Virus record (IMG/VR): IMGVR_UViG_3300046010_000362
Span: 1-23,697 of that record
Origin: a virus
DNA: 23,697 bases
Direction: 5' to 3' (one strand)
Each line of letters begins with the position of its first letter. The stretch's first letter is position 1. The position numbers and the translations under genes are program-made. Below the pieces are notes generated by a model. It made no database searches and was not told the origin of the DNA. It worked only from the letters and a program-made list of their open reading frames with translations. Below are positions 13,927-22,911 of this stretch, piece after piece.

Positions 13927-14690
13927 GTAATTATGTAAAAGCAACTAACTTCTATTCTAAAGATGCTCTTCTTTCTGGGGATCCAGATAAGATTATTAAA
14001 GGAGCTGAGATTGATGATGAGTATAATGCTATTGCTGTAGCTGTTGCTACTAAAGCAGACTTAAATAGTCCTAACTTTACAGGTACTCCTACTGTACCTA
14101 CTGCTCCTAGTACAACTAATACAACTCAAGTAGCCTCTACTGCTTATGTAACAACCGCTATTGGTAATCTTGGTACAATGAAGAGTCAAGATGCTGATGA
14201 TGTAGAAATTACTGGTGGTTCTATTACAGGTATTACAGATTTAGCTGTAGCTGATGGTGGTACAGGTGCTTCTACATTAAGTGCTAATGCAGTATTGTTA
14301 GGTAATGGTACAAGTGCTTTACAAACAGTTGCTCCTAGTACATCAGGTAATGTACTAACATCTAATGGAACCACATGGACAAGTGTTGCTCCTGCTGGTG
14401 GTATTGGTATAGGGCAAACTTGGCAACAAGTAACAAGAACACTAGGAACAACTTATACAAATTCTACTGGAAAACCAATTATGTTAATTGGTAATGCAGT
14501 ACGTAATGCAGTATCTACGGCAGGTCTTAATTGTACAATTAATGGCGTTGAAGTTCCTTTATGTTATAACACTAACTCTGATGGTGGTAACGAATCTGTA
14601 GGCTCTATTATTATTCCTATAGATGCAACATATGTACTTACTACTAAAGGTGAATCTTTATCTAGCTATAGAATTTTTGAGTTACGATAA
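13923..14690 (+). CDS. Tail fibre-like protein with collagen/beta-repeat modules
   Basis: 255 aa, ATG overlapping the nozzle stop (ATGA). Residues 1-50 (SNYVKATNFYSKDALLSGD, then GAEIDDEYNAI) form an N-terminal module found at the start of fibre proteins encoded beside tail tube genes. Then come fibre building blocks: LNSPNFTGTPTVPTAPS, QVASTAYVTTAI, a DGGTGAS segment and NVLTSNGTTWTSV. The C-terminal 90 residues (from QTWQQVTRTLGTTYTNSTG) resemble a small beta-sandwich tip. The genome therefore has at least three fibre-type genes, two before and one after the lysis cassette. This one, in the tail block, may be the adaptor fibre attached to the nozzle; that assignment is inferred from position. 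Confidence 0.78.
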   Translation: MSNYVKATNFYSKDALLSGDPDKIIKGAEIDDEYNAIAVAVATKADLNSPNFTGTPTVPTAPSTTNTTQVASTAYVTTAIGNLGTMKSQDADDVEITGGSITGITDLAVADGGTGASTLSANAVLLGNGTSALQTVAPSTSGNVLTSNGTTWTSVAPAGGIGIGQTWQQVTRTLGTTYTNSTGKPIMLIGNAVRNAVSTAGLNCTINGVEVPLCYNTNSDGGNESVGSIIIPIDATYVLTTKGESLSSYRIFELR

Positions 14691-14999
14691 ATGCAAGGTA
14701 ATGTAGTACAGATAGATAACGAATTACAAACAGTACTATTTGATTATGTTGAGGCACTAGGTAAAAAAATAATTATAGCTCACTGTGATGTACACAAGTG
14801 GACTAAAGAAACAAAACCAGTAATTCTGAATCAGATAAAAGAACTGGCAAGTAAACAGACTCTTCCGATATTTGTAGTGTGGAATGGTAAAGATAAAAAG
14901 TTTTTAAAATGGATAACAATGTGTGGCTTTGTCTTCTCAGGCTTTTCCACTACTGATTATGGTGAAGAGGAATATATGTATATCTGGAGTAACAAATGA
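14691..14999 (+). CDS. Small phage protein of unknown function, possible acetyltransferase-fold remnant
   Basis: 102 aa, ATG immediately after the fibre stop with no spacer, and the stop overlaps the next ATG (ATGA). Visible pattern: LFDYVEALGKKIIIAH, a central amphipathic helix (KPVILNQIKELASK), a strand PIFVVWNGKD, then KFLKWITMCGFVFSG and a final YGEEEYMYIW. The helix-strand-(K.L.KW...CGF)-strand order looks like the C-terminal half of GNAT-type proteins, and T7-like phages carry a GNAT-like gene 13 product in the same place between tail and internal virion genes. That relation is weak and inferred; no CoA-binding loop (Q/RxxGxG/A) is present, so enzymatic activity is unlikely. Confidence 0.7.
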   Translation: MQGNVVQIDNELQTVLFDYVEALGKKIIIAHCDVHKWTKETKPVILNQIKELASKQTLPIFVVWNGKDKKFLKWITMCGFVFSGFSTTDYGEEEYMYIWSNK

Positions 15000-16036
15000 G
15001 TAAAAAGAAACCTAAGGTCGCTAGACTACAGTTAAAACCTACTACTGTTTCTACAGGATATGGTTCGGGTACTTATGATCCTTCTACAGGTAATGTAAGT
15101 TACGCTCTTGATCCTCAACTTGCTGAGTTTAGAGATTACTTTTATAATGCTGCTGAGGAGTTTCAACCTACTCAAGAAGAAATGGACTATGCTTTTGACT
15201 TAGGTCAAACAGGTCAGTCTTTCTTAGACAGAGGTTTAGGGTTAGATATTAATAAAGTAACCCAAGATTACTATAACAGAGGTACTAATCTTCTTGCACC
15301 TACTCGTGCTCAAGAAGAGTCTCGATTAGCTGATACTTTATTTAAGACAGGCCGTACTGGTGCCGCTGTAGGGCGAGGTACTGGGTATGTTAATCCTGAA
15401 CAGTTTGCATTACTTAAAGCTCGTGAGGAAGCTGATGCTTCTCGTATGTATGGTGCAGAGGAACGTGCTAGAGGTATTCAAGGTCAGGACATTCAACGTG
15501 GTTTAGGTTTAATTGACTCAAGTAATGCTTTAGCTATGCGTCCTTACAGTAATGTAAGTTCATTGTTTAACTTAGGTGCTGGTGTTGAAGGCTTAGGTTA
15601 TAATGTTCTTAATACTGTAGGCAGCTTTGCTCCTATTCAAGCTGGCTGGCAACAAGCTTTACAATCTAATCAACAACAAATTAATAATGCTAAAGCATCT
15701 GGTGGGGGCTTTGGTAGTGGTCTACTAGGTTCAGTAGTTAATGCTGGTGTAGGATATGCACTAGGTGGTCCTGCAGGAGCATTCTCTGGATTTACTGGTA
15801 TTCCTACATTTGGTATGGGTGGAGGAACTCCAGGTCCATTAGCTAACTGGTTTAGTAGTGTAGGTACAAGTCCTTCTTCATCTTTATTTGGTGATGGAGG
15901 ATTTGGTAATTTGGTAGGTACATTTAATAATACTTATAGTCCTCCTAGTTTTGGTAATAGTGGACTAAGCATGTTTGGAAATGCCCCTGCTAACTTTGGT
16001 GGTGGAACCATTGGGCCAAACTTTAGTACATTTTAA
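14996..16036 (+). CDS. Internal virion protein (gp14-like ejection protein)
   Basis: 346 aa. It starts with a basic tip (MSKKKPKVARLQLK) followed by a helical region with many Gln, Glu and Arg (residues about 40-215). The C-terminal third is very Gly/Phe/Pro-rich and partly hydrophobic (GGGFGSGLLGSVVNAGVGY, ALGGPAGAFSGF). Such a helical N-terminus and glycine-rich, membrane-active C-terminus are typical of the smallest internal virion protein in T7-like phages, which leaves the head first and forms a pore in the outer membrane. It is the first of three consecutive large genes in the ejection-protein position. Function is inferred from layout and composition. Confidence 0.72.
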   Translation: MSKKKPKVARLQLKPTTVSTGYGSGTYDPSTGNVSYALDPQLAEFRDYFYNAAEEFQPTQEEMDYAFDLGQTGQSFLDRGLGLDINKVTQDYYNRGTNLLAPTRAQEESRLADTLFKTGRTGAAVGRGTGYVNPEQFALLKAREEADASRMYGAEERARGIQGQDIQRGLGLIDSSNALAMRPYSNVSSLFNLGAGVEGLGYNVLNTVGSFAPIQAGWQQALQSNQQQINNAKASGGGFGSGLLGSVVNAGVGYALGGPAGAFSGFTGIPTFGMGGGTPGPLANWFSSVGTSPSSSLFGDGGFGNLVGTFNNTYSPPSFGNSGLSMFGNAPANFGGGTIGPNFSTF

Positions 16037-16047
16037 TAGGATAGAAC

Positions 16048-17331
16048 ATGGCAACTAACATTGTACCTTCTTTATTTGGTTTAACTCAACAACAAGTTAG
16101 ACAACAACAACTAGCTGGAGATAGACAGTTTGCTCAAGAGTTTGCAGCAACTCAAGCTACTCCTTATGCTAGAGAACGAGCTATGCTTGGTGCTACATTA
16201 GGCAGTGCTTTAACTCGTGGTATTGCTGGATTATTTGGAATTAAAACTGCAGAAGAACAAAGAGCTTTCCAAATGGATGAAGCTTTAAAATCTGCTGTTT
16301 CTTCTTTACCTCCAGAAATGCGTAATAATCGTTCTGCAGTTATGGGTAAAGTATCTGAGATGCTTAGTGGTAATCCTGACTTTCAACGTGAAGCTTTAGA
16401 AGCTCAGTTCCAAGCTAATGAATTCGCTTTAGAAGATACTGCTACTAGAGCTAAAACAGCTTCTTATGTAGCTTCTGAAGAAGCATCACGAGCTTCTGCT
16501 AATCTTAATAAGGTAAGAGCTACTCAAGAAGTTCTTGATAATCAACAAAAACAATTAGAACTTCAAGGACAGTTTGCATCTGGTGCTTTAGAATCTTACA
16601 AAAAGAATACAGATCCTCAAGCTAGAGCTAGAGTTTGGAATAATAGTCTTAAGTCTTTCAAGGGTTTAGGTATAGACACAACTGCTATTGAAGAACTTCC
16701 AGAGTCAGAGCGTCAAGGTTATCTAGAACAAGTAGTAGAGTCTTCTAAAAATACTATGAGTAGAATTAGAGAACAAGCTAATATAAATACTGCAGACTAT
16801 AGAAATCAAAAACTTGCTTTAGATAAAACTAAATTCCAAAGATCACAAGCATTTAAAGAAAAGCAAGCTAGTATCTCTAATAGTATTAAGCAAACTGCAC
16901 TTAACTTATCACTAGATAAGTTTACATTTGAGAAAAAGAAAGTATTATTTTCTCAAGCTAACGACTTGCTTAAAGCTAATGAACGTAATCTAGATGATAT
17001 TCGTGCAGACTTACAAGATGATATTGATGAAAGAACTAAACTAGAAACTGGCAAACAGTTTGGATTATCAGAGGAAGAGACTAAGGTTCGTAAAGCAGAG
17101 CTTGATGCTAGAATTAAACAAGGGCGTACTACTGTTAAACAAGGTGAACTTATTTTAGAAGATGCTCGTAAACAACTAGAAGGTACTAAGTTTGATTCTG
17201 CTCCTAGCATGGTTTCAGATGCTTCTAAAAGTACTCCTCCTATTAACTTATTAACTGAAGGTAAAGAAACTAAATTTAAAAATGGTCAAGTTTGGACTCT
17301 TAAAAATGGTAGACAAACTAGGGTTAAATAA
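16048..17331 (+). CDS. Internal virion protein (gp15-like ejection protein)
   Basis: 427 aa with an AGGA site about 8 nt before ATG. The protein is almost wholly helical and charged, rich in Gln, Ala, Lys and Glu, with long coiled-coil stretches at about residues 120-180 and 250-370. A short hydrophobic segment (LGATLGSALTRGIAGLFGI, residues about 47-65) may contact a membrane. The last 25 residues form a distinct module (TEGKETKFKNGQVWTLKNG) also seen at the ends of other phage virion proteins. The middle position among three ejection-type genes matches T7 gp15, part of the periplasmic tunnel for DNA. The stop shares a base with the next ATG (TAATG). Confidence 0.68.
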   Translation: MATNIVPSLFGLTQQQVRQQQLAGDRQFAQEFAATQATPYARERAMLGATLGSALTRGIAGLFGIKTAEEQRAFQMDEALKSAVSSLPPEMRNNRSAVMGKVSEMLSGNPDFQREALEAQFQANEFALEDTATRAKTASYVASEEASRASANLNKVRATQEVLDNQQKQLELQGQFASGALESYKKNTDPQARARVWNNSLKSFKGLGIDTTAIEELPESERQGYLEQVVESSKNTMSRIREQANINTADYRNQKLALDKTKFQRSQAFKEKQASISNSIKQTALNLSLDKFTFEKKKVLFSQANDLLKANERNLDDIRADLQDDIDERTKLETGKQFGLSEEETKVRKAELDARIKQGRTTVKQGELILEDARKQLEGTKFDSAPSMVSDASKSTPPINLLTEGKETKFKNGQVWTLKNGRQTRVK

Positions 17332-20300
17332 TGACAAATGAATGGGAAGTTGTAGATGATTGGGAAGTAGATGATAGTACTATTTCTCAAGTAGAAGATA
17401 TTAAACAAAAACCTCAAAGTACTAATTGGGCTGGAACAGGTCCAGCTATGTCTACAAAAGAATACTTTAAGTCAGGCTTTGCAGGTAGATTTATTTCTAA
17501 TGCTACTAGAGATGATCAAGAGTTACGTACTGAAGCAGATCGAATTGCTAAGCAACAGGTAGGTGCTTCCTGGAATAAAGTACCAGAGGCTAACAAAAGA
17601 TATAGAGATATCTATAGTAGAGAATTTAGCAGACTAGCTAATGAAAGGGATGTTGCTGTCAGAGCAGAAAGACAAGCTACTCCTGAACCTACTGTTACAG
17701 AAAGTCTTAAAGAATTTGGTAAGCAAGTTATTAATGATCCTTGGGGTGCAGCTAAGGGTATGTTTTATGAACTTGGAAAAGATCCTGAACTACTAATAGC
17801 TGGTCCTGCTGCTCTTCCTAAAGCAGGGGCTGCTGCTACTACTGTTGGTAAGGCTGCTAGAGTAGCTACTGATATTGGTAAGTCTGCTGCTAAAGCTGGA
17901 GCACTTGGTGCTACTGCAGAGACTCTAGCACAAACTGGGCAAGTTGGTGGATATGATACTCAACGTATTGCTAACACTGCTGCTACATTTGCAGCTGGTG
18001 GTGCTGCTATTAACACTGCAGTACGTGCAGTAAAACCTTTTCTTCCTGAGATTAAGTTTAAACCTAAAGCTGTTGCTGAAGAAACTAAAATCTTTGAAGA
18101 TACTAAAGAGTTTGAAGAGTCTCTAAAAGAACCTGTTCAAAAAGAATTATTTGAATGGGAAATTGAAGATCCTGAAAGTATTAAAGAAACAGTATCTGCA
18201 TTCGATGCTCAAGAAAACCTTGAGTTTAATACTACAAAAGCTGCTGCAGATCTTCTTAAAGATCCTTTAGAAGAACCTAGAACTTTTATTGGAGATGCTT
18301 TATCTAAGTATCGTGCTATAGAACGTACGATTAATAATGCTGCTGAAAAGATTAGAGAAGCTGTACCTGAACTAGGTATTCGTGAACGTATTACATTGGC
18401 TTTAGAAAAAGATAGATCTTATGATAAGATTTATACTGATGCTGAAAAAGCAGAAATGCTTTATGGTACTAATGAAGTAGATCCTATTACTAATCGTAGG
18501 GTTAATATAGGTATGACAGGAGCTTTCGAAATATATGATAATGCTTCTACATATTTAGGTTTACCTACTTCTAGTAGATTTGTTCCTAAAGTAGATGCTC
18601 AAGGTAATTTAAAAGGATTGTCTCCAAAAGGATTTGACACTTTTTGGGATAACTATTTAAAAAGAAATAATCTTGTAGGAAAATCAAGACAAGAACAACT
18701 TAAACATTTTGAATTAAAGAAAAATAAATTAGAATTTGTAATTGACAGATTAGAAAAACTTCCTTCTGAAGAACATGCTCTTCCTGTTGTAGAGAACATT
18801 CAGAAAGCTTTTACTGATATTGGTCAGCAAGCTGTTGACGCTGGTGTCTTTGAGTATCTACGTAATAACTACGTAACTCACATTCTTAACTATAAGAACA
18901 TGTCTGTGTCTAGAGACCAGTTAAATGCTATTTTAGATAAGATTTATAAAGCTCCTAAAGACAGTAGATTTGTGCGTAACTTTGCTGAGTCTCGTATCTA
19001 TGATACTATCCGTGATTTAGATGAAGCACTACAAGGTACTGGTGTAGTAGTAGAAAGAGACATTGCTAAGATCTATGAGATCTATGCTAAGTCTATGCAG
19101 AATGCTATTATACAAAAAAGTATTGTAGATAAATTATTAGAAACTTCTATTGATGGTATGCCTGCTCTTACTAAAGACTTAGAGTTAGGTGTTAATGGTA
19201 AGTATGTAAAATTTGACAGTAAAGATTCTAGGATTGTTAAAGATTACATGGTACATCCTGATATAGCTAATATGTTAGGGTATGTATTTAGACAAACAGA
19301 ACCATCACAAGCACTACGTGCATTGAGTGGTATATCTTATTTAACTAAAGCATTACAAACTTCTGCATCTTTATTCCATGCTACATCTTTAGCTTTTGCT
19401 AGGTTATCTGCAGCTCCTATCTCTACATTAAAAGACTTCTTGTCTGCAGGTGGTGGTACTAGGGAAGCTGTTAAGCTTTATAAGCAAGGAGGTCTTGGTG
19501 ATGTTATTGATTTGGGTTTACGTAATAATCTAGTATTAGGTACTGAAGACGTAAGTCAAAGTATTATTGCTGATGCTGGTGTTATGGTAGATAAGATCCT
19601 AAGTAAAGTAGGACCTGAAATTACAGCTGCTCAGAAAGTAACAAGCCCATTTGACAAGTTCGTTATGCAAAAAATGAACAAGTTTACATGGGAGTACATG
19701 CACACTGGTGGTAAGATCCATTTGTTTACTCATGTATTTACTACAATGAAAGCTAAAAACCCTACAATACCTGATGATGTACTTGCTAAAGAAGCTGCTA
19801 GCTTTGTCAATAATACTTTAGGAGGTCTTGATTGGTTTCAAGTAGCTAATTCAGTAGCAAATAGAATTGATAATATCTGGCTTAAAGATAAAGTTGTAAA
19901 AGCTGGCACTATTGCTGGTAGGGAATGGGCTCAAGTTCTTATGTTTGCTCCTGACTGGACAGTGTCTACTCTTAGAGCTGTTACTACAGCACTACCTAAA
20001 GAATTATCTAAACCTAAGAACTGGGAATTAAAAGAAGGTGTTAAAGGTATTTGGAATCCTAAGACCCAAGGTGATTTAGCTAGACGATACGTTCTTAATA
20101 CTGCTTTAATTTACTTGACATATATGAATGGTGTCAACTTAGCTATGGTAGGTAGAAACATTTGGGAGAATGAAGACCCTACTCGTGTAGATATTGGTGA
20201 TGGTACAACAATGCAGTTAGCTAAACATAATATGGAAGCTGCTCATTGGGCACTAGATTTTTCTAAAACACTTAAAAATAAATTAGGCTTTATACCTAAA

Positions 20301-20564
20301 GCTGTTGGAACTATGCTTGATGATAGAATGACAGTTGTAGATAAAGCTACTCAGATTGGATCTAGTGCTTTACCATTCCAAGTTAGTGCTGCAGTACGTG
20401 CACCTAAAGGTGAGAAACTTAAAAGATCTTTCTGGAGCTTTATTGGTATGCCAATTTATGGTACACAACGTGAAGAGTTTCTTGATAGAGAAGTTGCTAT
20501 TGAAAAAGCTAGGGATCGTGCCATGAAAAAGTATGAGAATGCTAAAAAGAAAGCAGAGAGATAA
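17331..20564 (+). CDS. Giant internal virion / polyvalent ejection protein (gp16-like position)
   Basis: 1077 aa, the longest gene in the window and last of the late unit. The N-terminus is acidic with a repeated W(E)V-D motif (EWEVVDDWEVDD). Residues about 155-235 are Ala/Gly/Thr-rich and may be membrane-active. The middle (about 330-680) is helical and charged. The C-terminal 400 residues contain FVNNTLGGLDWFQVAN, REWAQVLMFAPDWTVSTLR and RRYVLNTALIYLTYMNG, resembling the C-terminal domain of large phage polyvalent proteins. It ends in a basic coiled coil. No lytic transglycosylase signature (an ES...GLMQ-type motif) was found, unlike T7 gp16. It is presumably packaged in the head core and ejected with DNA. 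Ejection function is inferred from size, order and composition. Confidence 0.7.
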   Translation: MTNEWEVVDDWEVDDSTISQVEDIKQKPQSTNWAGTGPAMSTKEYFKSGFAGRFISNATRDDQELRTEADRIAKQQVGASWNKVPEANKRYRDIYSREFSRLANERDVAVRAERQATPEPTVTESLKEFGKQVINDPWGAAKGMFYELGKDPELLIAGPAALPKAGAAATTVGKAARVATDIGKSAAKAGALGATAETLAQTGQVGGYDTQRIANTAATFAAGGAAINTAVRAVKPFLPEIKFKPKAVAEETKIFEDTKEFEESLKEPVQKELFEWEIEDPESIKETVSAFDAQENLEFNTTKAAADLLKDPLEEPRTFIGDALSKYRAIERTINNAAEKIREAVPELGIRERITLALEKDRSYDKIYTDAEKAEMLYGTNEVDPITNRRVNIGMTGAFEIYDNASTYLGLPTSSRFVPKVDAQGNLKGLSPKGFDTFWDNYLKRNNLVGKSRQEQLKHFELKKNKLEFVIDRLEKLPSEEHALPVVENIQKAFTDIGQQAVDAGVFEYLRNNYVTHILNYKNMSVSRDQLNAILDKIYKAPKDSRFVRNFAESRIYDTIRDLDEALQGTGVVVERDIAKIYEIYAKSMQNAIIQKSIVDKLLETSIDGMPALTKDLELGVNGKYVKFDSKDSRIVKDYMVHPDIANMLGYVFRQTEPSQALRALSGISYLTKALQTSASLFHATSLAFARLSAAPISTLKDFLSAGGGTREAVKLYKQGGLGDVIDLGLRNNLVLGTEDVSQSIIADAGVMVDKILSKVGPEITAAQKVTSPFDKFVMQKMNKFTWEYMHTGGKIHLFTHVFTTMKAKNPTIPDDVLAKEAASFVNNTLGGLDWFQVANSVANRIDNIWLKDKVVKAGTIAGREWAQVLMFAPDWTVSTLRAVTTALPKELSKPKNWELKEGVKGIWNPKTQGDLARRYVLNTALIYLTYMNGVNLAMVGRNIWENEDPTRVDIGDGTTMQLAKHNMEAAHWALDFSKTLKNKLGFIPKAVGTMLDDRMTVVDKATQIGSSALPFQVSAAVRAPKGEKLKRSFWSFIGMPIYGTQREEFLDREVAIEKARDRAMKKYENAKKKAER

Positions 20565-20599
20565 AATTTGACCTACACAATCAACGTATAACAAGAGAA

Positions 20600-20625
20600 A
20601 AGGGGACGGCTAATGCTATCCCCTT
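20600..20625. terminator. Intrinsic terminator between converging operons
   Basis: AAGGGGA (20600-20606) pairs with TCCCCTT (20619-20625); inside, GGC and GCT add three pairs (one wobble) around a TAAT loop. Read on the minus strand the stem is followed by TTTTCTC, a fair U-rich tract. On the plus strand the tract is weaker (TTAATTCTT). It lies 35 nt after the last late gene and 41 nt after the last minus-strand gene, so it probably serves both directions, best for the minus strand. Confidence 0.7.
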
Positions 20626-20666
20626 AATTCTTGCTAACTATTTGTTATAGAGCTTTGTAGATATGT

Positions 20667-20801
20667 CTATGACGTTTTCTTATATTTTTCCACTAAAACT
20701 CGTACAATTCCCAGGTCAATGATGAAGTAATGTGTACTTTCTTCTTCAAGATACTCAACTCCTACAGTAAAACCTGTAATAAAGTCCATTGAAATAAACA
20801 T
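20667..20801 (-). CDS. Small phage protein, 44 aa, function unknown
   Basis: ATG at 20801-20799 on the minus strand, stop TAG at 20669-20667. The start shares one base with the stop of the preceding gene (TAATG), so it is translationally coupled. The sequence has a hydrophobic, glycine-containing N-terminus (MDFITGFTVGVEYLEEES), then FIIDLGIVRVLVEKYKK. The pattern DF.TGF.VG.EY followed by I.DLGI.R.L is one I associate with short phage ORFs in early or metabolic regions, with no assigned role. An internal Met5 gives an alternative start. It is the last gene before the shared terminator. Confidence 0.75.
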   Translation of the reverse strand: MFISMDFITGFTVGVEYLEEESTHYFIIDLGIVRVLVEKYKKTS

Positions 20802-20998
20802 TAGTCACCTTTCTTAAAGTAAACTGTACGTTCAGTGAGAGTTTGAATATAAAACTTCATAGCTTGTACTTGCTGAGTAAGTAATTCAATCTCTTTTGTT
20901 TCAATCTGTGGGTCTGTTCGTAGAAAGTCAATTAACTTTTGTGTCTTTGCTACTAACTCATCACGTTCTTCTACTACTTTAGTTTGCCATGCTTGCAT
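20801..20998 (-). CDS. Small coiled-coil phage protein (crAss001_48-related type)
   Basis: 65 aa from ATG 20998, chosen because an AAGGAG ribosome site stands 6 nt upstream. A longer in-frame version starting at 21031 would overlap the reductase and has no such site. The protein is a helical hairpin: QTKVVEERDELVAKTQKLIDFL, a short linker with DPQIETKE, then LLTQQVQAMKFYIQTLTERT. The pattern V.EE..L......L..FL, then LL..Q...M..Y...L..R matches a small protein family common in tailed phages and named after a crAssphage gene; the role is unknown. It starts 10 nt after the reductase stop and overlaps the next gene by one base. Confidence 0.78.
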   Translation of the reverse strand: MQAWQTKVVEERDELVAKTQKLIDFLRTDPQIETKEIELLTQQVQAMKFYIQTLTERTVYFKKGD

Positions 20999-21008
20999 AT
21001 TTTTCTCC

Positions 21009-22859
21009 TTAGTTAACTTCACAACTTCCACCTGAACAAGCTAAGTTATCCTTAGCCTCTGTTAAATCATCATGTTCAACTACCTGTGTTAAATCAATAG
21101 CTGCCATATGTTTAAACATTTCTTCAAACACTTCTTTAGTACAATCTTCGAATGGTGCTTGTTGATATGTACCACCATTGTAAGGTAGAACAGAAATACC
21201 TGTGTAGTCATAGCGATTATCCCACATCCACTTACCACACTCTTTCCATTCATCATCTTTCAATGAGATAGTGCATGATACATTATGTTTGTTGTTACCA
21301 CTAACATGACCATTAGCTACCCATTCTAGATTGAATCGTTTAACTCGTTCTAAAATCTCCTTATAACTTTCTGTTCGTAAAATTGCACCTTGTGGAGCAC
21401 GTTGTGGGAAACTCATTACAGCTTCTAAGTGAGGTTTGTATACACAGTCCTCAATTAAAGAAGGAAATCTGTCAACCATGTAGCTATATAACGGCTCATT
21501 CTTTCCAACACGCATACGACGGATATAATAATCGTTATGCCAAGCATGAATTCCAGAACTACTTCCAAGAACCAACGACGTTGTCCCTGCAGGTTTAACA
21601 GTAGTAATACGGGCAGAAGAATTAATACCGATAAGAGCAGCAACACGTTTATTCTCCTCTACTGTAACTGCAGCAGCTTCATTTAAGTCAAGTTTAAGTA
21701 CACCAGCTGAGGCAATACCTGTCATTGATACACCAAGTAAAGCTTCTCGTTCTGTTGTTTCTTTCCAAACACTACGTAAGTAATGGAAGTCTGTATATCC
21801 TGCTTGTAGTGTACCAATTAGAGTAGCTGCTTTGACTCGTGCATTTAGCTCTTCTTGTGTTACTACATCTGATACGTTAACTTCTACTAGGTTACAGTAC
21901 TGATTAGAGTTAAGACTAATCTCTGCACATGGGTTAGTACCAATGTCATAGTCGTTAGTCCAGAATACACCAGGTTCTCCTGAACCAGATAACTCTACTT
22001 TCTTCCAGATGTCATACCATTCTTGTTCAGTAACTTCTTCCCTATTAAGGACTACTGAATTGTTAGCACGACCTCGTTGTGGATTTAATTCCCACCATGC
22101 ACCTGACTTAGCTGATAACATATCTAAATCATCCTTGTCAAACAAGGAGATTAATGCAGCACGTCTAATGCCGCCAGATAAGACAGCATCGGCAATATGA
22201 CAAACCATGTCGTGTACTTCAATAGGCTTGAGTTTTCTTCCGATACTGTCATTAAGCACACTACGAAGCTTATCCAAACAGATACGTAAAGGGTCTGGTC
22301 CAGGTGCCTTCCCTCCACTTGTGATAAGCCTACTCCCTTTAGGACGAATATCACGGAAATCAAACACAGGGTCAGACTTGCCAAGAGTGTAAGCTTTAAC
22401 AAGAACTTTAACAGCATCTGCCCAACCTTCAATAGAGTCTCCAACTAAGAATCTCCTTTGTTTAGATGATGGCCCAACAATCGTAGGTAGATTTTCAACA
22501 TGCCGCTTCTGAACAGAGAAGCCGACTCCAGATCCACCAAGTAAGTTAAACATTGTTTCGCTAAAGACTGCTGGATGATCAACAGCGGAGAAAGCACAAT
22601 TAAACATGCGGTTATTACTAAGTTCAATAGGAGTACCTCCAAACTGTAACGAACGCATCGAAGGTAGAACTTGCCTATTAAATACAAACGTGTATGCACT
22701 TTTGATTTCCTCTTTCATCTTAGGATATTTACGTAAGTGCATTGCCATGTTACGTTGCACTAACTCTTCCCATGTTTCTCGACGTTCTGCTTCTGGAACA
22801 TACTTAGCATACTTGTTGAAGATTGTAATATCTGATAATACTTTCTGACTAATATCCAT
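21009..22859 (-). CDS. nrdJ: Class II (adenosylcobalamin-dependent) ribonucleoside-triphosphate reductase
   Basis: 616 aa from ATG 22859 (MDISQKVLSD). It makes deoxynucleotides from ribonucleotides for phage DNA synthesis, using a B12-derived radical without a separate radical subunit. Conserved residues by position: C88 in RMFNCAF and C322 in QYCNLVE (active-site redox pair), C311 and E313 in TNPCAEISL (radical cysteine and glutamate), and the pattern GGSGVGFS (109-116). The VKPAGTTSL loop is at 421-429 and the C-terminal relay pair at C608/C613 (CSGGSC). The spacing C311 to C322 (11) and C608 to C613 (5) equals that in the Lactobacillus RTPR family as I recall it, while the region between C88 and C311 is shorter. 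It depends on host B12. The frame is open to 22976, but that extension would cover an upstream gene and has no ribosome site. Confidence 0.93.
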   Translation of the reverse strand: MDISQKVLSDITIFNKYAKYVPEAERRETWEELVQRNMAMHLRKYPKMKEEIKSAYTFVFNRQVLPSMRSLQFGGTPIELSNNRMFNCAFSAVDHPAVFSETMFNLLGGSGVGFSVQKRHVENLPTIVGPSSKQRRFLVGDSIEGWADAVKVLVKAYTLGKSDPVFDFRDIRPKGSRLITSGGKAPGPDPLRICLDKLRSVLNDSIGRKLKPIEVHDMVCHIADAVLSGGIRRAALISLFDKDDLDMLSAKSGAWWELNPQRGRANNSVVLNREEVTEQEWYDIWKKVELSGSGEPGVFWTNDYDIGTNPCAEISLNSNQYCNLVEVNVSDVVTQEELNARVKAATLIGTLQAGYTDFHYLRSVWKETTEREALLGVSMTGIASAGVLKLDLNEAAAVTVEENKRVAALIGINSSARITTVKPAGTTSLVLGSSSGIHAWHNDYYIRRMRVGKNEPLYSYMVDRFPSLIEDCVYKPHLEAVMSFPQRAPQGAILRTESYKEILERVKRFNLEWVANGHVSGNNKHNVSCTISLKDDEWKECGKWMWDNRYDYTGISVLPYNGGTYQQAPFEDCTKEVFEEMFKHMAAIDLTQVVEHDDLTEAKDNLACSGGSCEVN

Positions 22860-22911
22860 ATTGTTTCTTTCTTTTCTAGGATAGTTTAATAAATTAATAG
22901 GAGGAAACCAC

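Noticed and set aside
16953-17210. 85-aa Ser/Leu-rich minus-strand ORF opposite the gp15-like gene
   Set aside because: Antisense shadow of a Lys/Glu/Asp-rich coding region; no start context.
20568-20592. TTGACC ... TATAAC after the last late gene as a promoter
   Set aside because: Spacing is only 13 bp and no plus-strand gene follows.
20999-21031. Longer start for the 65-aa minus-strand protein at 21031
   Set aside because: It would overlap the reductase end; ATG 20998 has AAGGAG 6 nt upstream.
22135-22149. CCTTGT-CAA-ACAAGG inverted repeat inside the reductase gene
   Set aside because: It encodes an ordinary stretch of the reductase (LFDKD) and has no U-tract; likely chance.
22151-22444. 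97-aa ORF with hydrophobic stretches in a second minus-strand frame of the reductase
   Set aside because: It lies wholly within highly conserved reductase coding sequence and lacks a ribosome site.
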